Origin: CAZNLL01 sp964573885
GTDB taxonomy: Bacteria > Desulfobacterota > DSM-4660 > Desulfatiglandales > Desulfatiglandaceae
Direction: 5' to 3'
Length of the DNA stretch: 18,278 nucleotides
Assembly: GCA_964573885.1 (NCBI GenBank)
Contig: CAZNLL010000077.1
Coordinates: 1 to 18,278 of the forward strand
Shown here: one piece after another, positions 6,874-14,648 of the stretch
Position numbering within the stretch: the stretch's first letter is position 1
Layout of the letters: each line of letters starts with the position of its first letter
Notes under the pieces: generated by a model
Database searches by the model: none
What the model was told of the DNA's origin: nothing
Seen by the model: the letters and a program-made list of their open reading frames with translations, nothing else
Position numbers and translations under genes: made by a program

Positions 6874-8250
6874 ATGCCAATCATACCTACCACCATAAAA
6901 AATAGGGACCTGGTCGAAAAGCGCCGGGATCAAATTATTCGTGCCGCAATCAAGCTGTTTGCCCAGAAGGGCTTTCACAAAACCACTATGCGAGAGCTGG
7001 CAGACGAGGCCGGGATCAGTCACGGGAACATGTACGAATACGTGCGCAACAAGGAGGATATCTTCTTTTTGCTCCATAACTTCATGGCTGATCTTGCAGA
7101 CGCCTCCCTGTCCCAGTGCACCCGTGACGTTCGGGATCCATTAGAAAAACTGCGTCGCATGCTTCGCACTGAGTTTAACCTGATGCACCACTGGGCCGAT
7201 GCCATCCTGATTATTTACCGGGAATCATATATCCTCAGCGAACCTGTCTTAAAGAGGTTGCTGAAAAGGGAGAGGGAACACGTCGCAAAATTCGAGTTGG
7301 TTCTCCAGGAGTGTGTACAAAAGGGTCTTCTTCGCCAGGTCAATAACAGGATCTTGGCCAACCTCATCAAGATCATGACCGATTGCTGGGTGCTCAAGCG
7401 GTGGGATCTGAGGGAGTATGTGACGCCCTTGGAGATGGAACGGTGTATCCTCGATGTGATACTGAAGGGAATGGAAACGGGTGATCGTACGGAACTCCCT
7501 GTTCGGGACAACCAGCTACTGGAGGGTAAATCGGCCCTGGTGATCAATGGAGGTACCTTTCTGGGAAAGGCAATAGCCTCTTTTCTTGTTTCAAGGGGGG
7601 TGCGATTGGCGGTTCAGGGGGGCGGCACAACCATCAAAGGTATCAAATCTTTTTTCGCTCCCGGGTCCGACGAAAACATAAGGCTTTTTCCGGCCGAGCA
7701 ATATGGTGAAATGAGCGGTCAATTATTGAGACGGATTATCCAGGAGTTCGGCCCCGTGGATTATGTCATCCATGATACGGGGATCGGTCATACAGAGATG
7801 AAGAGGACTGATCGCCACAGGCTAGGGGCCGCAAAGAGACTGGAGGACAACTTCAGTGCGGCCCAGGACATGGCCTTGCCCTTGGAAGAGGTGATGGGCG
7901 CCCGCCGTTGGGGCCGGATAATCTTTATCGCCCCCTGGGCCTGGGATCAATATGCGGAGCCCCTCAGGTACCAGACGGTGAAAGACGCAACCATTTCGCT
8001 TACCCGGGCCATGGCCAAGCAGCTGGCACCGGCCAGGGTGAATGTCAATTGCATTGTTCCGGGATTCATCAGCGGGCACAGACCCATGGATATTCAAAAG
8101 AATATGGGTCTTGAGGCTGTTAAGAAGATCGCGTTAGGCCATGTGGGAGAGATCAGTGATGTGACCGAATCGGTCTATTTTCTGCTCTCAGATGCATCAA
8201 AATATCTGACCGGCCATATTCTCAACATGAATGGCGGCTTGGATCTATGA
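6874..8250 (+). CDS. TetR-type regulator fused to a short-chain dehydrogenase/reductase (SDR) domain
   Basis: One 458-residue chain holds two families. Residues 15-200 are a TetR/AcrR regulator with helix-turn-helix at about 39-58 (TTMRELADEAGISHGNMYEY) and a helical ligand/dimer domain. Residues 216-458 are an SDR Rossmann fold with YQTVK (366-370, the YxxxK pair), RVNVNCIVPGFI and the C-terminal LTGHILNMNGG. Key SDR positions differ: the TGxxxGxG loop is NGGTFLGK (225-232), the NNAG motif is HDTG, and the catalytic Ser position 13 before Tyr366 is Ala353. The SDR half may therefore be a nucleotide or CoA-ester sensor rather than an enzyme. The ATG at 6874 has AAGGG about 10 bases upstream; a TTG at 6838 is an alternative (470 residues). 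The stop overlaps the neighbourhood of the AbfD-like start, implying one operon. Probably autoregulated through the 6790-6805 palindrome. Confidence 0.92.
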   Translation: MPIIPTTIKNRDLVEKRRDQIIRAAIKLFAQKGFHKTTMRELADEAGISHGNMYEYVRNKEDIFFLLHNFMADLADASLSQCTRDVRDPLEKLRRMLRTEFNLMHHWADAILIIYRESYILSEPVLKRLLKREREHVAKFELVLQECVQKGLLRQVNNRILANLIKIMTDCWVLKRWDLREYVTPLEMERCILDVILKGMETGDRTELPVRDNQLLEGKSALVINGGTFLGKAIASFLVSRGVRLAVQGGGTTIKGIKSFFAPGSDENIRLFPAEQYGEMSGQLLRRIIQEFGPVDYVIHDTGIGHTEMKRTDRHRLGAAKRLEDNFSAAQDMALPLEEVMGARRWGRIIFIAPWAWDQYAEPLRYQTVKDATISLTRAMAKQLAPARVNVNCIVPGFISGHRPMDIQKNMGLEAVKKIALGHVGEISDVTESVYFLLSDASKYLTGHILNMNGGLDL

Positions 8251-8264
8251 GAAAAGGGGCGGGT

Positions 8265-9752
8265 ATGAGAACACCAGAAGAATACGCTTCGGACTTAAAG
8301 AAGATGGGAAAAAATCTCTACATCGGTGGCGAAGAGGTGGGCAGGGACGATGAAAGGCTTAGAGGGAACCTCAAGGTCATGCAGACCACCTTTGAATTGG
8401 CTCAAAACCCGGATTGGAAAGGGGTCATGACGGCCCAATCCTCCCTTACAGGCAAAGAGGTCAATCGTTTTACCCACCTTCCCCAAAATCCCAGGGATCT
8501 TCTGCAAAAGCAGAAAATGATCCGATTAACCGCCACCAGGGTGGGGGGTTGTATCCAGAGATGCATGGGGCAGGATGCCATTGTGGCCCTCTCTATTGCG
8601 ACCAAAGAAATGGACGACAAGCTGGGCACGGACTATCATGAGAGGTTCCTGGCCTATTTGAAAGAATACCAGGAAAAGGATTGGGCCGGTGCCTGCTGCC
8701 AGACCGACAGTAAGGGGGATCGGGTAAAAAGGCCCTTTGAACAGCAGGAGCCGGATGCCTACGTCCACATTGTGGAGGAAAGAAGCGACGGTATTGTAGT
8801 CAGCGGTCTTAAGATCTCAATCACCATGGCGGCTGTGGCCGATGAGCTCATCGTTGTGCCCACCCGGGCCCTCACGGAAAAGGACCGGGACTATGCCGTG
8901 GCATTCGCCATACCCGCGGACTGGGAGAATGTCCGTCTCATTACCCGCCCGGTCTGGCTCAGGGAAAGGATGAAATTCAAGTCTCACTATGCCGAAATGG
9001 GGAATTCGGAATCGGTCATTGTCTTTGAAAACACCTTTATTCCTAAAGAACGGGTCTTCATGTGTGGTGAGTGGGAATTCGGCAGGCGGCTTGCCTTGCT
9101 TTTCGCCGACTCCCACAGGTTCAGTTACACGGGGTGCAAGCCGGCCGTATCGGATATCCTTTGCGGTACATCCGCCCTGGTGGCGGAGGCCAATAACATC
9201 GAGCGGGTCTCCCATGTAAAAGAGAAACTATCAGAGATTGCAGGGACCGGGGAACTGGCCTTTGCGGCGGGGATTGCAGCGGCCATGTACGGGGAAAAGA
9301 CCGCGTCGGGGACCTACATGCCCAATATCGTATTCAGCAATGTGGGCCGGAGGCTTATGGGGGAATTCATCTATCATGAGTTCAATATCCTCACGGAGAT
9401 AGCCGGGGGCCTGTCCGTCACTCTCCCCTTTGAGGCGGACTTCCTGGCTGAAAAGACCCAGAAGGATCTTGAAAAACTCATGAAAAGAAATCCCAAGATG
9501 TCTTACGAAGACGCGTGCCGGGTCTGGCGGCATGTCGAAAATGTGGCTGCCTCTCCCATGTCCGCCTGGTATCAGATCGCCGGTGTTCATGGCGGCGGCT
9601 CACCGATCATGGAGACCATCGCCTTGAACATTGAAACCGATTACGAGGCCAAGAAGGACATTGCAAGGTACCTGGCTGGAATCAAAGAGGTGTTGGATCA
9701 GTCAAAGGATCTCCAAACCGAACCAACCCCCTTGAGCCCAGAGACCGGCTAG
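8265..9752 (+). CDS. 4-hydroxybutyryl-CoA dehydratase-like (AbfD/HpaB family) enzyme
   Basis: The 495-residue protein matches the 4-hydroxyphenylacetate 3-hydroxylase/4-hydroxybutyryl-CoA dehydratase family in length and domain order. The unusual [4Fe-4S] ligands of the dehydratase are all present: CIQRC gives Cys96 and Cys100, and HRFSYTGC gives His284 and Cys291, with the same internal spacing as Cys99/Cys103/His292/Cys299 of the Clostridium enzyme. Gln98, Tyr288 and Lys292 also fall at its active-site positions (Gln101, Tyr296, Lys300). This argues for an FAD/[4Fe-4S] radical dehydratase or vinylacetyl-CoA isomerase, not an oxygen-dependent hydroxylase. ATG 8265 has an AAAGGGG site; ATG 8247, overlapping the previous stop, is an alternative. 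The true substrate could be another hydroxyacyl-CoA. It lies between the TetR-SDR regulator and the ABC transporter. Confidence 0.88.
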   Translation: MRTPEEYASDLKKMGKNLYIGGEEVGRDDERLRGNLKVMQTTFELAQNPDWKGVMTAQSSLTGKEVNRFTHLPQNPRDLLQKQKMIRLTATRVGGCIQRCMGQDAIVALSIATKEMDDKLGTDYHERFLAYLKEYQEKDWAGACCQTDSKGDRVKRPFEQQEPDAYVHIVEERSDGIVVSGLKISITMAAVADELIVVPTRALTEKDRDYAVAFAIPADWENVRLITRPVWLRERMKFKSHYAEMGNSESVIVFENTFIPKERVFMCGEWEFGRRLALLFADSHRFSYTGCKPAVSDILCGTSALVAEANNIERVSHVKEKLSEIAGTGELAFAAGIAAAMYGEKTASGTYMPNIVFSNVGRRLMGEFIYHEFNILTEIAGGLSVTLPFEADFLAEKTQKDLEKLMKRNPKMSYEDACRVWRHVENVAASPMSAWYQIAGVHGGGSPIMETIALNIETDYEAKKDIARYLAGIKEVLDQSKDLQTEPTPLSPETG

Positions 9753-9764
9753 GGAGTGGCAAGA

Positions 9765-9923
9765 ATGACCTACTGGGAATGGCGCATTTCCAGGAGGGGG
9801 ATGAGGGACGCGGAAAGGCCCTTTCAGGAAGGGTCCTTGGGGGGAATAAGGAAAGGGGGTGGTAAAAAGCAAAACATGACAATCGCATTGGGAAAAAATT
9901 CAGCTGGCATCCAACCTATTTGA
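9765..9923 (+). CDS. Possible small basic protein, 52 residues, in the operon gap
   Basis: The 186-base gap before the transporter holds an ATG frame preceded by GGAG at 8 bases and ending 15 bases before the next gene. The peptide begins MTYWEWRISRRG and is rich in Arg, Lys and Gly, with no signal peptide, membrane segment or recognised domain. It overlaps a hairpin. A leader peptide or chance frame are both possible, and low complexity favours chance. Confidence 0.2.
   Translation: MTYWEWRISRRGMRDAERPFQEGSLGGIRKGGGKKQNMTIALGKNSAGIQPI
9815..9838 (+). other. Intercistronic hairpin upstream of the ABC transporter
   Basis: AAGGCCCTT and AAGGGTCCTT form a 9-bp stem with one bulged T and a 5-base loop. 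A G-rich stretch, not a T-run, follows, so termination is unlikely. It may mark a processing point between the dehydratase and transporter messages. Confidence 0.3.
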
Positions 9924-9938
9924 TATAGGAGGGCTATC

Positions 9939-11207
9939 ATGCACTCAATGAAATTTAGATTATTTCTCATATCCGTTGCCTTTTTCTTTGGGGGGGCGGT
10001 GGTAATCACCGGGCTTGTGACACCTGCCCATGCCCTGCCGCCCATAAAGATAGGTGTTGTCCAATCCATTTCAGGCATGGTTTCAGACTTTGCATTAGAT
10101 GATGTGGAGGGATTTAAAGTCAAGATAGACGAAATAAACAAAAAGGGCGGTGTCAAGACCAAAGATGGCATGAGAAAAATCGAAATCATTATCCGAGACA
10201 ATAAACTAAAGCCGGATATTGCCGTAAAGAATGCCAAGGCCTTGATACTCCAGGAGAAGTGTGACTTCCTGCTGGGGTGTATCAGCAGCAGTTGCGGTCT
10301 TGCTGTATCCGAATGGGCCAGACAGCACAAGGTCCTCTTTTGGGGGTGGGATTTCAGGACCCATCTGGCCACACAGGCCAGGGGGCACCGGTATTTCTTC
10401 AGGAGTGACAGCAACACCTGGATGGGCGGTCAGGCGGCGGCCCGCTTTTTCAAGGACCAACCTTACACCAAATGGGGTTTTATCAACCCTGATTATGCTT
10501 ACGGGCACAGTCATGTGGAGGCCTTCGAGGACGGCATGAAGAAACTCAAGCCGGGCTTTGAAGCGGTGAGCAAGCAGTGGCCGAAGATCGGAACCACGGA
10601 CTTCACGCCTTTCATCACCGCCCTGATGTCAGCCAAGCCGGAAATTGTCCATTCCTCCTGCTGGGGAACGGATCAGATGACCTTTATCAAACAGGCGAAG
10701 GGTTATGGGTTCTTCAATAATATCAAATACCTCGTCATGAACGGGGGGATGCCGCTGCTCAGGCCCATGGGGCAGGAGATGCCAGAGGGCGTTTATGTCA
10801 TGAGCGAAGCGCATTTCGTCTATCCGGGCAGCCCGGAGAACAAGGCCTTCTATGATGAATACAAGAAAAGGACGGGGCGATACCCCTCTGACTACTCCAT
10901 GCTGGGCTGGAACGCGGCTACCTTCGTCCTTGCAGGTATAGAGAAGGCGGGCACCGTGGAGACAGAGGCCCTGATTGACACCCTGGAGGAGACGAGCATC
11001 CAGACCATAGGACCTTCCGGGATTGTTAATATCAGGAAATGTGACCATCAGGCGGACATAGGACAGTCCATTGGGCTCACCGCCAAGGATCCTGAGTGGC
11101 CTTGGCTGGTGGCCAAGGATCAGACCTATATTCCAGGAAGGCCCACCATGCGCCCCTGTGAGGAGATCATGAAACTTCGAGAAGAATACCGGGCGTCCAA
11201 GAAATAA
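9939..11207 (+). CDS. Branched-chain-type ABC transporter periplasmic substrate-binding protein
   Basis: This 422-residue protein is a Peripla_BP_6/LivK-type binding protein that would catch the solute in the periplasm and deliver it to LivHM. A signal peptide with a basic start, hydrophobic core (about residues 8-27) and cleavage after AHA (residue 32) is clear. The mature protein opens with PIKIGVVQSISGM, the usual first strand and ligand loop. The central region carries WGFINPDYAYGHS and ends in a Tyr/Pro-rich tail. A strong AGGAGG ribosome site lies 6-7 bases before the ATG. The ligand is not readable: relatives bind amino acids, short amides, aromatic acids or other carboxylates. Its place after the AbfD-like gene suggests an acid feeding that pathway. 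Confidence 0.93.
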   Translation: MHSMKFRLFLISVAFFFGGAVVITGLVTPAHALPPIKIGVVQSISGMVSDFALDDVEGFKVKIDEINKKGGVKTKDGMRKIEIIIRDNKLKPDIAVKNAKALILQEKCDFLLGCISSSCGLAVSEWARQHKVLFWGWDFRTHLATQARGHRYFFRSDSNTWMGGQAAARFFKDQPYTKWGFINPDYAYGHSHVEAFEDGMKKLKPGFEAVSKQWPKIGTTDFTPFITALMSAKPEIVHSSCWGTDQMTFIKQAKGYGFFNNIKYLVMNGGMPLLRPMGQEMPEGVYVMSEAHFVYPGSPENKAFYDEYKKRTGRYPSDYSMLGWNAATFVLAGIEKAGTVETEALIDTLEETSIQTIGPSGIVNIRKCDHQADIGQSIGLTAKDPEWPWLVAKDQTYIPGRPTMRPCEEIMKLREEYRASKK

Positions 11208-11215
11208 CTCATCCC

Positions 11216-11260
11216 GGATCGGGCATAGAAAGGCCTTCGGGGCTTGCCTGTGCCTGATCC
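11216..11260 (+). other. Intercistronic stem-loop between binding protein and LivH genes
   Basis: GGATCGGGCA (11216-11225) pairs with TGCCTGATCC (11251-11260) over ten pairs, one a G-U wobble. The loop contains a second hairpin capped by a C(UUCG)G tetraloop (11230-11245). No U-run follows. Such structures after binding-protein genes often stabilise the upstream message and lower permease expression, which is the likely role here (inference). Confidence 0.5.
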
Positions 11261-11278
11261 ATTTGATGGAGTGCAGCT

Positions 11279-12166
11279 ATGGGAGTAGAGGATATCCTTT
11301 TCCAATCCTTAAGCGGCCTGACCACGGCCATGATCTATTTTCTTATCGCTGCCGGGCTCACCTTGATTCTCGGAGTGCTTAAGATCATGAATTTCGCCCA
11401 GGGTGGGATATATATGCTGGGAGCATATACCGCCTACAGCTTCATGAAACTGTTCGGCGGAACGAACCTCGGCTTTTTTCTTACCTTACTCATCGCCCCT
11501 GTCCTGGTTGCGCTGTTCTTTTGCCTATTGGAGGTTGTGCTGCTCAGGTGGTTCTATGAGAAGCCCGCCCTTTACATCCTGCTCATGACTTATGGAATAT
11601 TGATCGTCACCTACGATATGGCCCGTATGATATGGGGCTGGATTATTAAGACCGCTCCCATGCCTCCCATGTTCCAGAGACCCTTAGAGATCTTTGGTCG
11701 TTTTTTCCCTTTATACAATGTATTTCTCATATTCATGGGATTCTTCGTTTTCTTTCTCATCTGGTTTGTGACCAGGAAAACAAACTGGGGGAAGAAGATG
11801 AGGGCCGCATCGGACGATCGCGAGATGACCGCCGCCCTGGGAATCAATGTACCCTTCGTATTCACAAGCGTTTTCGGCTTTGGCGCCTGGATTGCAGCCA
11901 TTGGAGGGGCCTTGGTCGCTCCCATGGCCGGTCTGGCAACGGACATGGGCATTGAGGCGGGAATCACGGCTTTTGTGGTGGTTGTGATCGCCGGGCTCGG
12001 GAGCCTGCCGGGTGCCTTGCTTGCAGCTTTTATCTGTGGAGAAGTGCAGGCCTTTGGTGTTCTGGTCTTACCGGAATTGGCTATCGCATTCATGTATGTG
12101 GTGATGGTCATCGTGTTGATCGTGCGTCCCTGGGGCATATTTGGTAGACCTGTGGTCATAAAATAG
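11279..12166 (+). CDS. livH: Branched-chain-type ABC transporter permease LivH
   Basis: A 295-residue inner-membrane permease with several hydrophobic helices. The N-terminal signature AGLTLILGVLKIMNFAQGGI (about residues 23-42) and the later GIEAGITAFVVVVIAGLGSLPGA region, containing the EAA-like contact loop, identify LivH. It pairs with LivM to form the channel. GGAG stands 8 bases before the ATG. It follows the binding protein after a 71-base gap containing a stem-loop, and LivM starts 24 bases downstream. Confidence 0.93.
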   Translation: MGVEDILFQSLSGLTTAMIYFLIAAGLTLILGVLKIMNFAQGGIYMLGAYTAYSFMKLFGGTNLGFFLTLLIAPVLVALFFCLLEVVLLRWFYEKPALYILLMTYGILIVTYDMARMIWGWIIKTAPMPPMFQRPLEIFGRFFPLYNVFLIFMGFFVFFLIWFVTRKTNWGKKMRAASDDREMTAALGINVPFVFTSVFGFGAWIAAIGGALVAPMAGLATDMGIEAGITAFVVVVIAGLGSLPGALLAAFICGEVQAFGVLVLPELAIAFMYVVMVIVLIVRPWGIFGRPVVIK

Positions 12167-12190
12167 CCAGTCAAGCACAACAGGTGATCC

Positions 12191-13153
12191 ATGCAGAAAA
12201 ATGACAAGAGGAAGTCAACGGGAAAATGGGTTTGGATATCTCTGGCAGTCGTGTTCTTTGCCCTCCTTCCCCTGTGGGCACCCAAGATGTGGCTCCACCT
12301 GATCATTGAGATCCTTATCGTTGCCCTGTTTGCCATGAGTCTCAATATGATCCTTGGAAGGGCGGGACTCCCTTCTTTTGGACATGCAGCCTTTTATGCC
12401 GTGGGGGGATATACCCTGGCCATTTTCATTATGAAACTCCATCTCCCCTTTGTGATCAGTCTCATCGCAGCCCCTGTGGTGGCGGCCGTTTTCGCCGTTC
12501 CCATCGGTTATTTCTCCATTCGCCTCACCGGTATCCACTTTGCCATTCTGACCATGGGATTTGGACAGATCCTCTGGGCCATCGCCCACAAGTGGTATGG
12601 GTTTACCGGGGGGGACGACGGTCTCACCGGTATTCCGCTTCCGGCCGTCATAAGTGGACCAAAGGGATTCTACTATCTGGCCTTTCTCGTGTTTATTATC
12701 TGCTTGATCCTTATAAGGATGATACAGGAGTCACCCTTTGGGAGAATGATTGAGGCGACCAGAGAGAATCGGGACAGGGTAACCTTCAGCGGGGTTAAGG
12801 TCTGGCACCATCTCTTGCTGAATTTTGTGATTGCCGGCTTTTTTGCTGGCATGGCAGGGGCGCTGCTGGCCATCTTAAACCGCTCGGTATTCCCGGAGTT
12901 CGGCTACTGGACGACGTCTGCGGCCGTGGTGCTCATGTGTATCCTGGGCGGTGTAGGCGTATTTGTGGGCCCCATCGTAGGGGCTGCCATTATTACCCTT
13001 TTAGAACACTACATCTCGGTATACACTTTCTACTGGCAGTTTGTGCTGGGTTGCCTCATCATCGTCCTGGTGATGTTTATGCCCGGCGGCATCGGTGGCT
13101 TTATCCATGATAGATTCAAGAGAGACAGGCAGCCGGATAGCATCAGGAGTTAG
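12191..13153 (+). CDS. livM: Branched-chain-type ABC transporter permease LivM
   Basis: This 320-residue polytopic membrane protein is the second permease. After a basic N-terminus (KNDKRKSTGK) it has the LivM signature SLNMILGRAGLPSFGHAAFY at about residues 50-70, then RLTGIHFAILTMGFGQILWA and the C-terminal GGVGVFVGPIVGAA region. It forms the translocation pore with LivH and contacts the two ATPases. The LivG start is only three bases after its stop, and the LivG ribosome site lies inside its 3' end, so translation is probably coupled. Confidence 0.93.
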   Translation: MQKNDKRKSTGKWVWISLAVVFFALLPLWAPKMWLHLIIEILIVALFAMSLNMILGRAGLPSFGHAAFYAVGGYTLAIFIMKLHLPFVISLIAAPVVAAVFAVPIGYFSIRLTGIHFAILTMGFGQILWAIAHKWYGFTGGDDGLTGIPLPAVISGPKGFYYLAFLVFIICLILIRMIQESPFGRMIEATRENRDRVTFSGVKVWHHLLLNFVIAGFFAGMAGALLAILNRSVFPEFGYWTTSAAVVLMCILGGVGVFVGPIVGAAIITLLEHYISVYTFYWQFVLGCLIIVLVMFMPGGIGGFIHDRFKRDRQPDSIRS

Positions 13154-13156
13154 CCT

Positions 13157-13894
13157 ATGTTTCTGAAGATCGAGAAACTTTCCAAATCTTTTGGCGCCCT
13201 GAGGGCGGTTCACGATGTGGATCTGGAGGTTGAAGAGGGGGAACGCTTTGCCATTATAGGTCCCAATGGGGCAGGCAAGACCACCTTTTTCAACCTCTTA
13301 ACCGGTCATCTATCCCCGGACACCGGAGCAGTCCTTTTCGGGGGGAAAGACCTCACAAAACTCTCTTCTGACAAGATCGTCAGGCGGGGGGTCGGCCGGT
13401 CCTTTCAGATCGTGAACATCTACCCTGAGATCAGCGTTTTTGAAAGCATCCAGATGACGCTTATCGCGAGCGGGAAGAAGTCATATGATCTGTTTTCCCG
13501 GGCCAGTCGGATGTTTCGCGAGGAGACAAAGAGGATCTTGGATAGGGTGGAACTCTCTGAGTTGGCGCATGTCCCCGGGGGGCTTTTGTCCCACGGGGAT
13601 AAAAAGAGGTTGGAGATCGCTATGATCCTGGCAAGCCAATCCAAGCTCATTCTCCTTGATGAACCTACCGCCGGTATGGCCCCCGAGGAAAAGCTGTCTA
13701 CCATGGCCTTGATTAACGACCTTGCCGAAAAGGAGAGTCTGACCCTTCTTTTTACCGAGCACGATATGAGCGTGGTTTTCTCCTGGGCCAAGAGGATCGC
13801 TGTCATGGTCTTCGGCGAGATTATTGCGGATGGGCGACCCGAAGAGATAAAAGAAAATCCTCAAGTCAGGAAGGTCTATTTGGGAGAGCGGTGA
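13157..13894 (+). CDS. livG: Branched-chain-type ABC transporter ATP-binding protein LivG
   Basis: A 245-residue ATPase driving the LivHM permease. Walker A is GPNGAGKT (35-42), Walker B ends ILLDEP (Asp168, Glu169), and the switch histidine is in LFTEHD. The signature motif is LSHGDKKRLEI (from about 144), differing from the usual LSYGEQRRLEI. The residues PTAGMAPEE after Walker B and the overall length are typical of LivG. An AGGAG site lies 9 bases before the ATG, inside the LivM reading frame. Confidence 0.94.
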   Translation: MFLKIEKLSKSFGALRAVHDVDLEVEEGERFAIIGPNGAGKTTFFNLLTGHLSPDTGAVLFGGKDLTKLSSDKIVRRGVGRSFQIVNIYPEISVFESIQMTLIASGKKSYDLFSRASRMFREETKRILDRVELSELAHVPGGLLSHGDKKRLEIAMILASQSKLILLDEPTAGMAPEEKLSTMALINDLAEKESLTLLFTEHDMSVVFSWAKRIAVMVFGEIIADGRPEEIKENPQVRKVYLGER

Positions 13895-14589
13895 TGATCC
13901 TTGAAGTGAAAGATATCCACACCTTTTATGGGTCCAGTCATATCCTGTTCGGCATTTGTCTGAATATGGAAGAGGGGGAGACCATCTGTCTCTTGGGAAG
14001 AAACGGTGCAGGCAAGACCACCACCTTGAGAAGTATCATGGGCTTGACGCCCGCCCGATCGGGAAGCATACGATTTAAGGGCCAGGAGATAATCGGCAGA
14101 TCGGTCTATGCCATCAGTCGGGCGGGCATCGGCATCGTCCCCGAGGACAGGCGCATTTTCCCCGGACTCACCGTGCGCGAGCAGCTGGAAGTGGCTCACA
14201 AAAAAGGCTCCGGCGACTGGAGCGTGGAAAAGATCTGGGACTTTTTCCCCCACCTCCAGAGGCTTCAAAAACACATGGGGAATCAACTCTCAGGGGGCGA
14301 ACAGCAGATGCTCACCATAGGCCGGACCCTTATGGGGAATCCCGAACTCATCCTCCTGGACGAGCCTTCCGAGGGCCTGGCACCCCTGGTGGTGGATGCC
14401 CTGATGGAGCAGATAAAGCGACTGACAGAGGAGAATATCACCATCCTGCTCTCTGAGATGGGGCTGGGCTTTGCCGTGGAGCTCAGCCAGCGAGCCTTTG
14501 TCATCGACAAGGGAGAAAATCAGTGGAGTGGGAGTTGTGAAGAATTGAAGCAGGACGAAGCCCTCAAGAGCAAATACCTGGCCTTATGA
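13894..14589 (+). CDS. livF: Branched-chain-type ABC transporter ATP-binding protein LivF
   Basis: The second ATPase, 231 residues from the ATG at 13894 (a GTG at 13891 is an alternative). Walker A is GRNGAGKT, the signature LSGGEQQML is intact, and Walker B is LILLDEPSEGLAP. Where most LivF proteins read VEQN at the switch position, this one has SEMG (Glu188, Met189, Gly190). The ATG overlaps the LivG stop by one base, with GGGAG 7 bases upstream, so the two are translationally coupled. It is the last gene of the operon and converges on the MBL hydrolase gene 59 bases away. Confidence 0.94.
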   Translation: MILEVKDIHTFYGSSHILFGICLNMEEGETICLLGRNGAGKTTTLRSIMGLTPARSGSIRFKGQEIIGRSVYAISRAGIGIVPEDRRIFPGLTVREQLEVAHKKGSGDWSVEKIWDFFPHLQRLQKHMGNQLSGGEQQMLTIGRTLMGNPELILLDEPSEGLAPLVVDALMEQIKRLTEENITILLSEMGLGFAVELSQRAFVIDKGENQWSGSCEELKQDEALKSKYLAL

Positions 14590-14648
14590 CACAGGACCAT
14601 TTTGATTTTCGCCGTCACGCCTGAAGAAGTTCAGCTAATCCTTAAGGG

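Noticed and set aside
11611..12345. Long minus-strand frame of 244 codons opposite LivH/LivM
   Set aside because: It lies entirely opposite conserved permease sequence and is rich in Thr, Met, Lys and Pro, as expected for the reverse of membrane-protein codons.
14621..14634. CTGAA-GAAG-TTCAG hairpin between convergent livF and the MBL gene
   Set aside because: Only five pairs and no T-run on either strand, so a terminator call is not supported.
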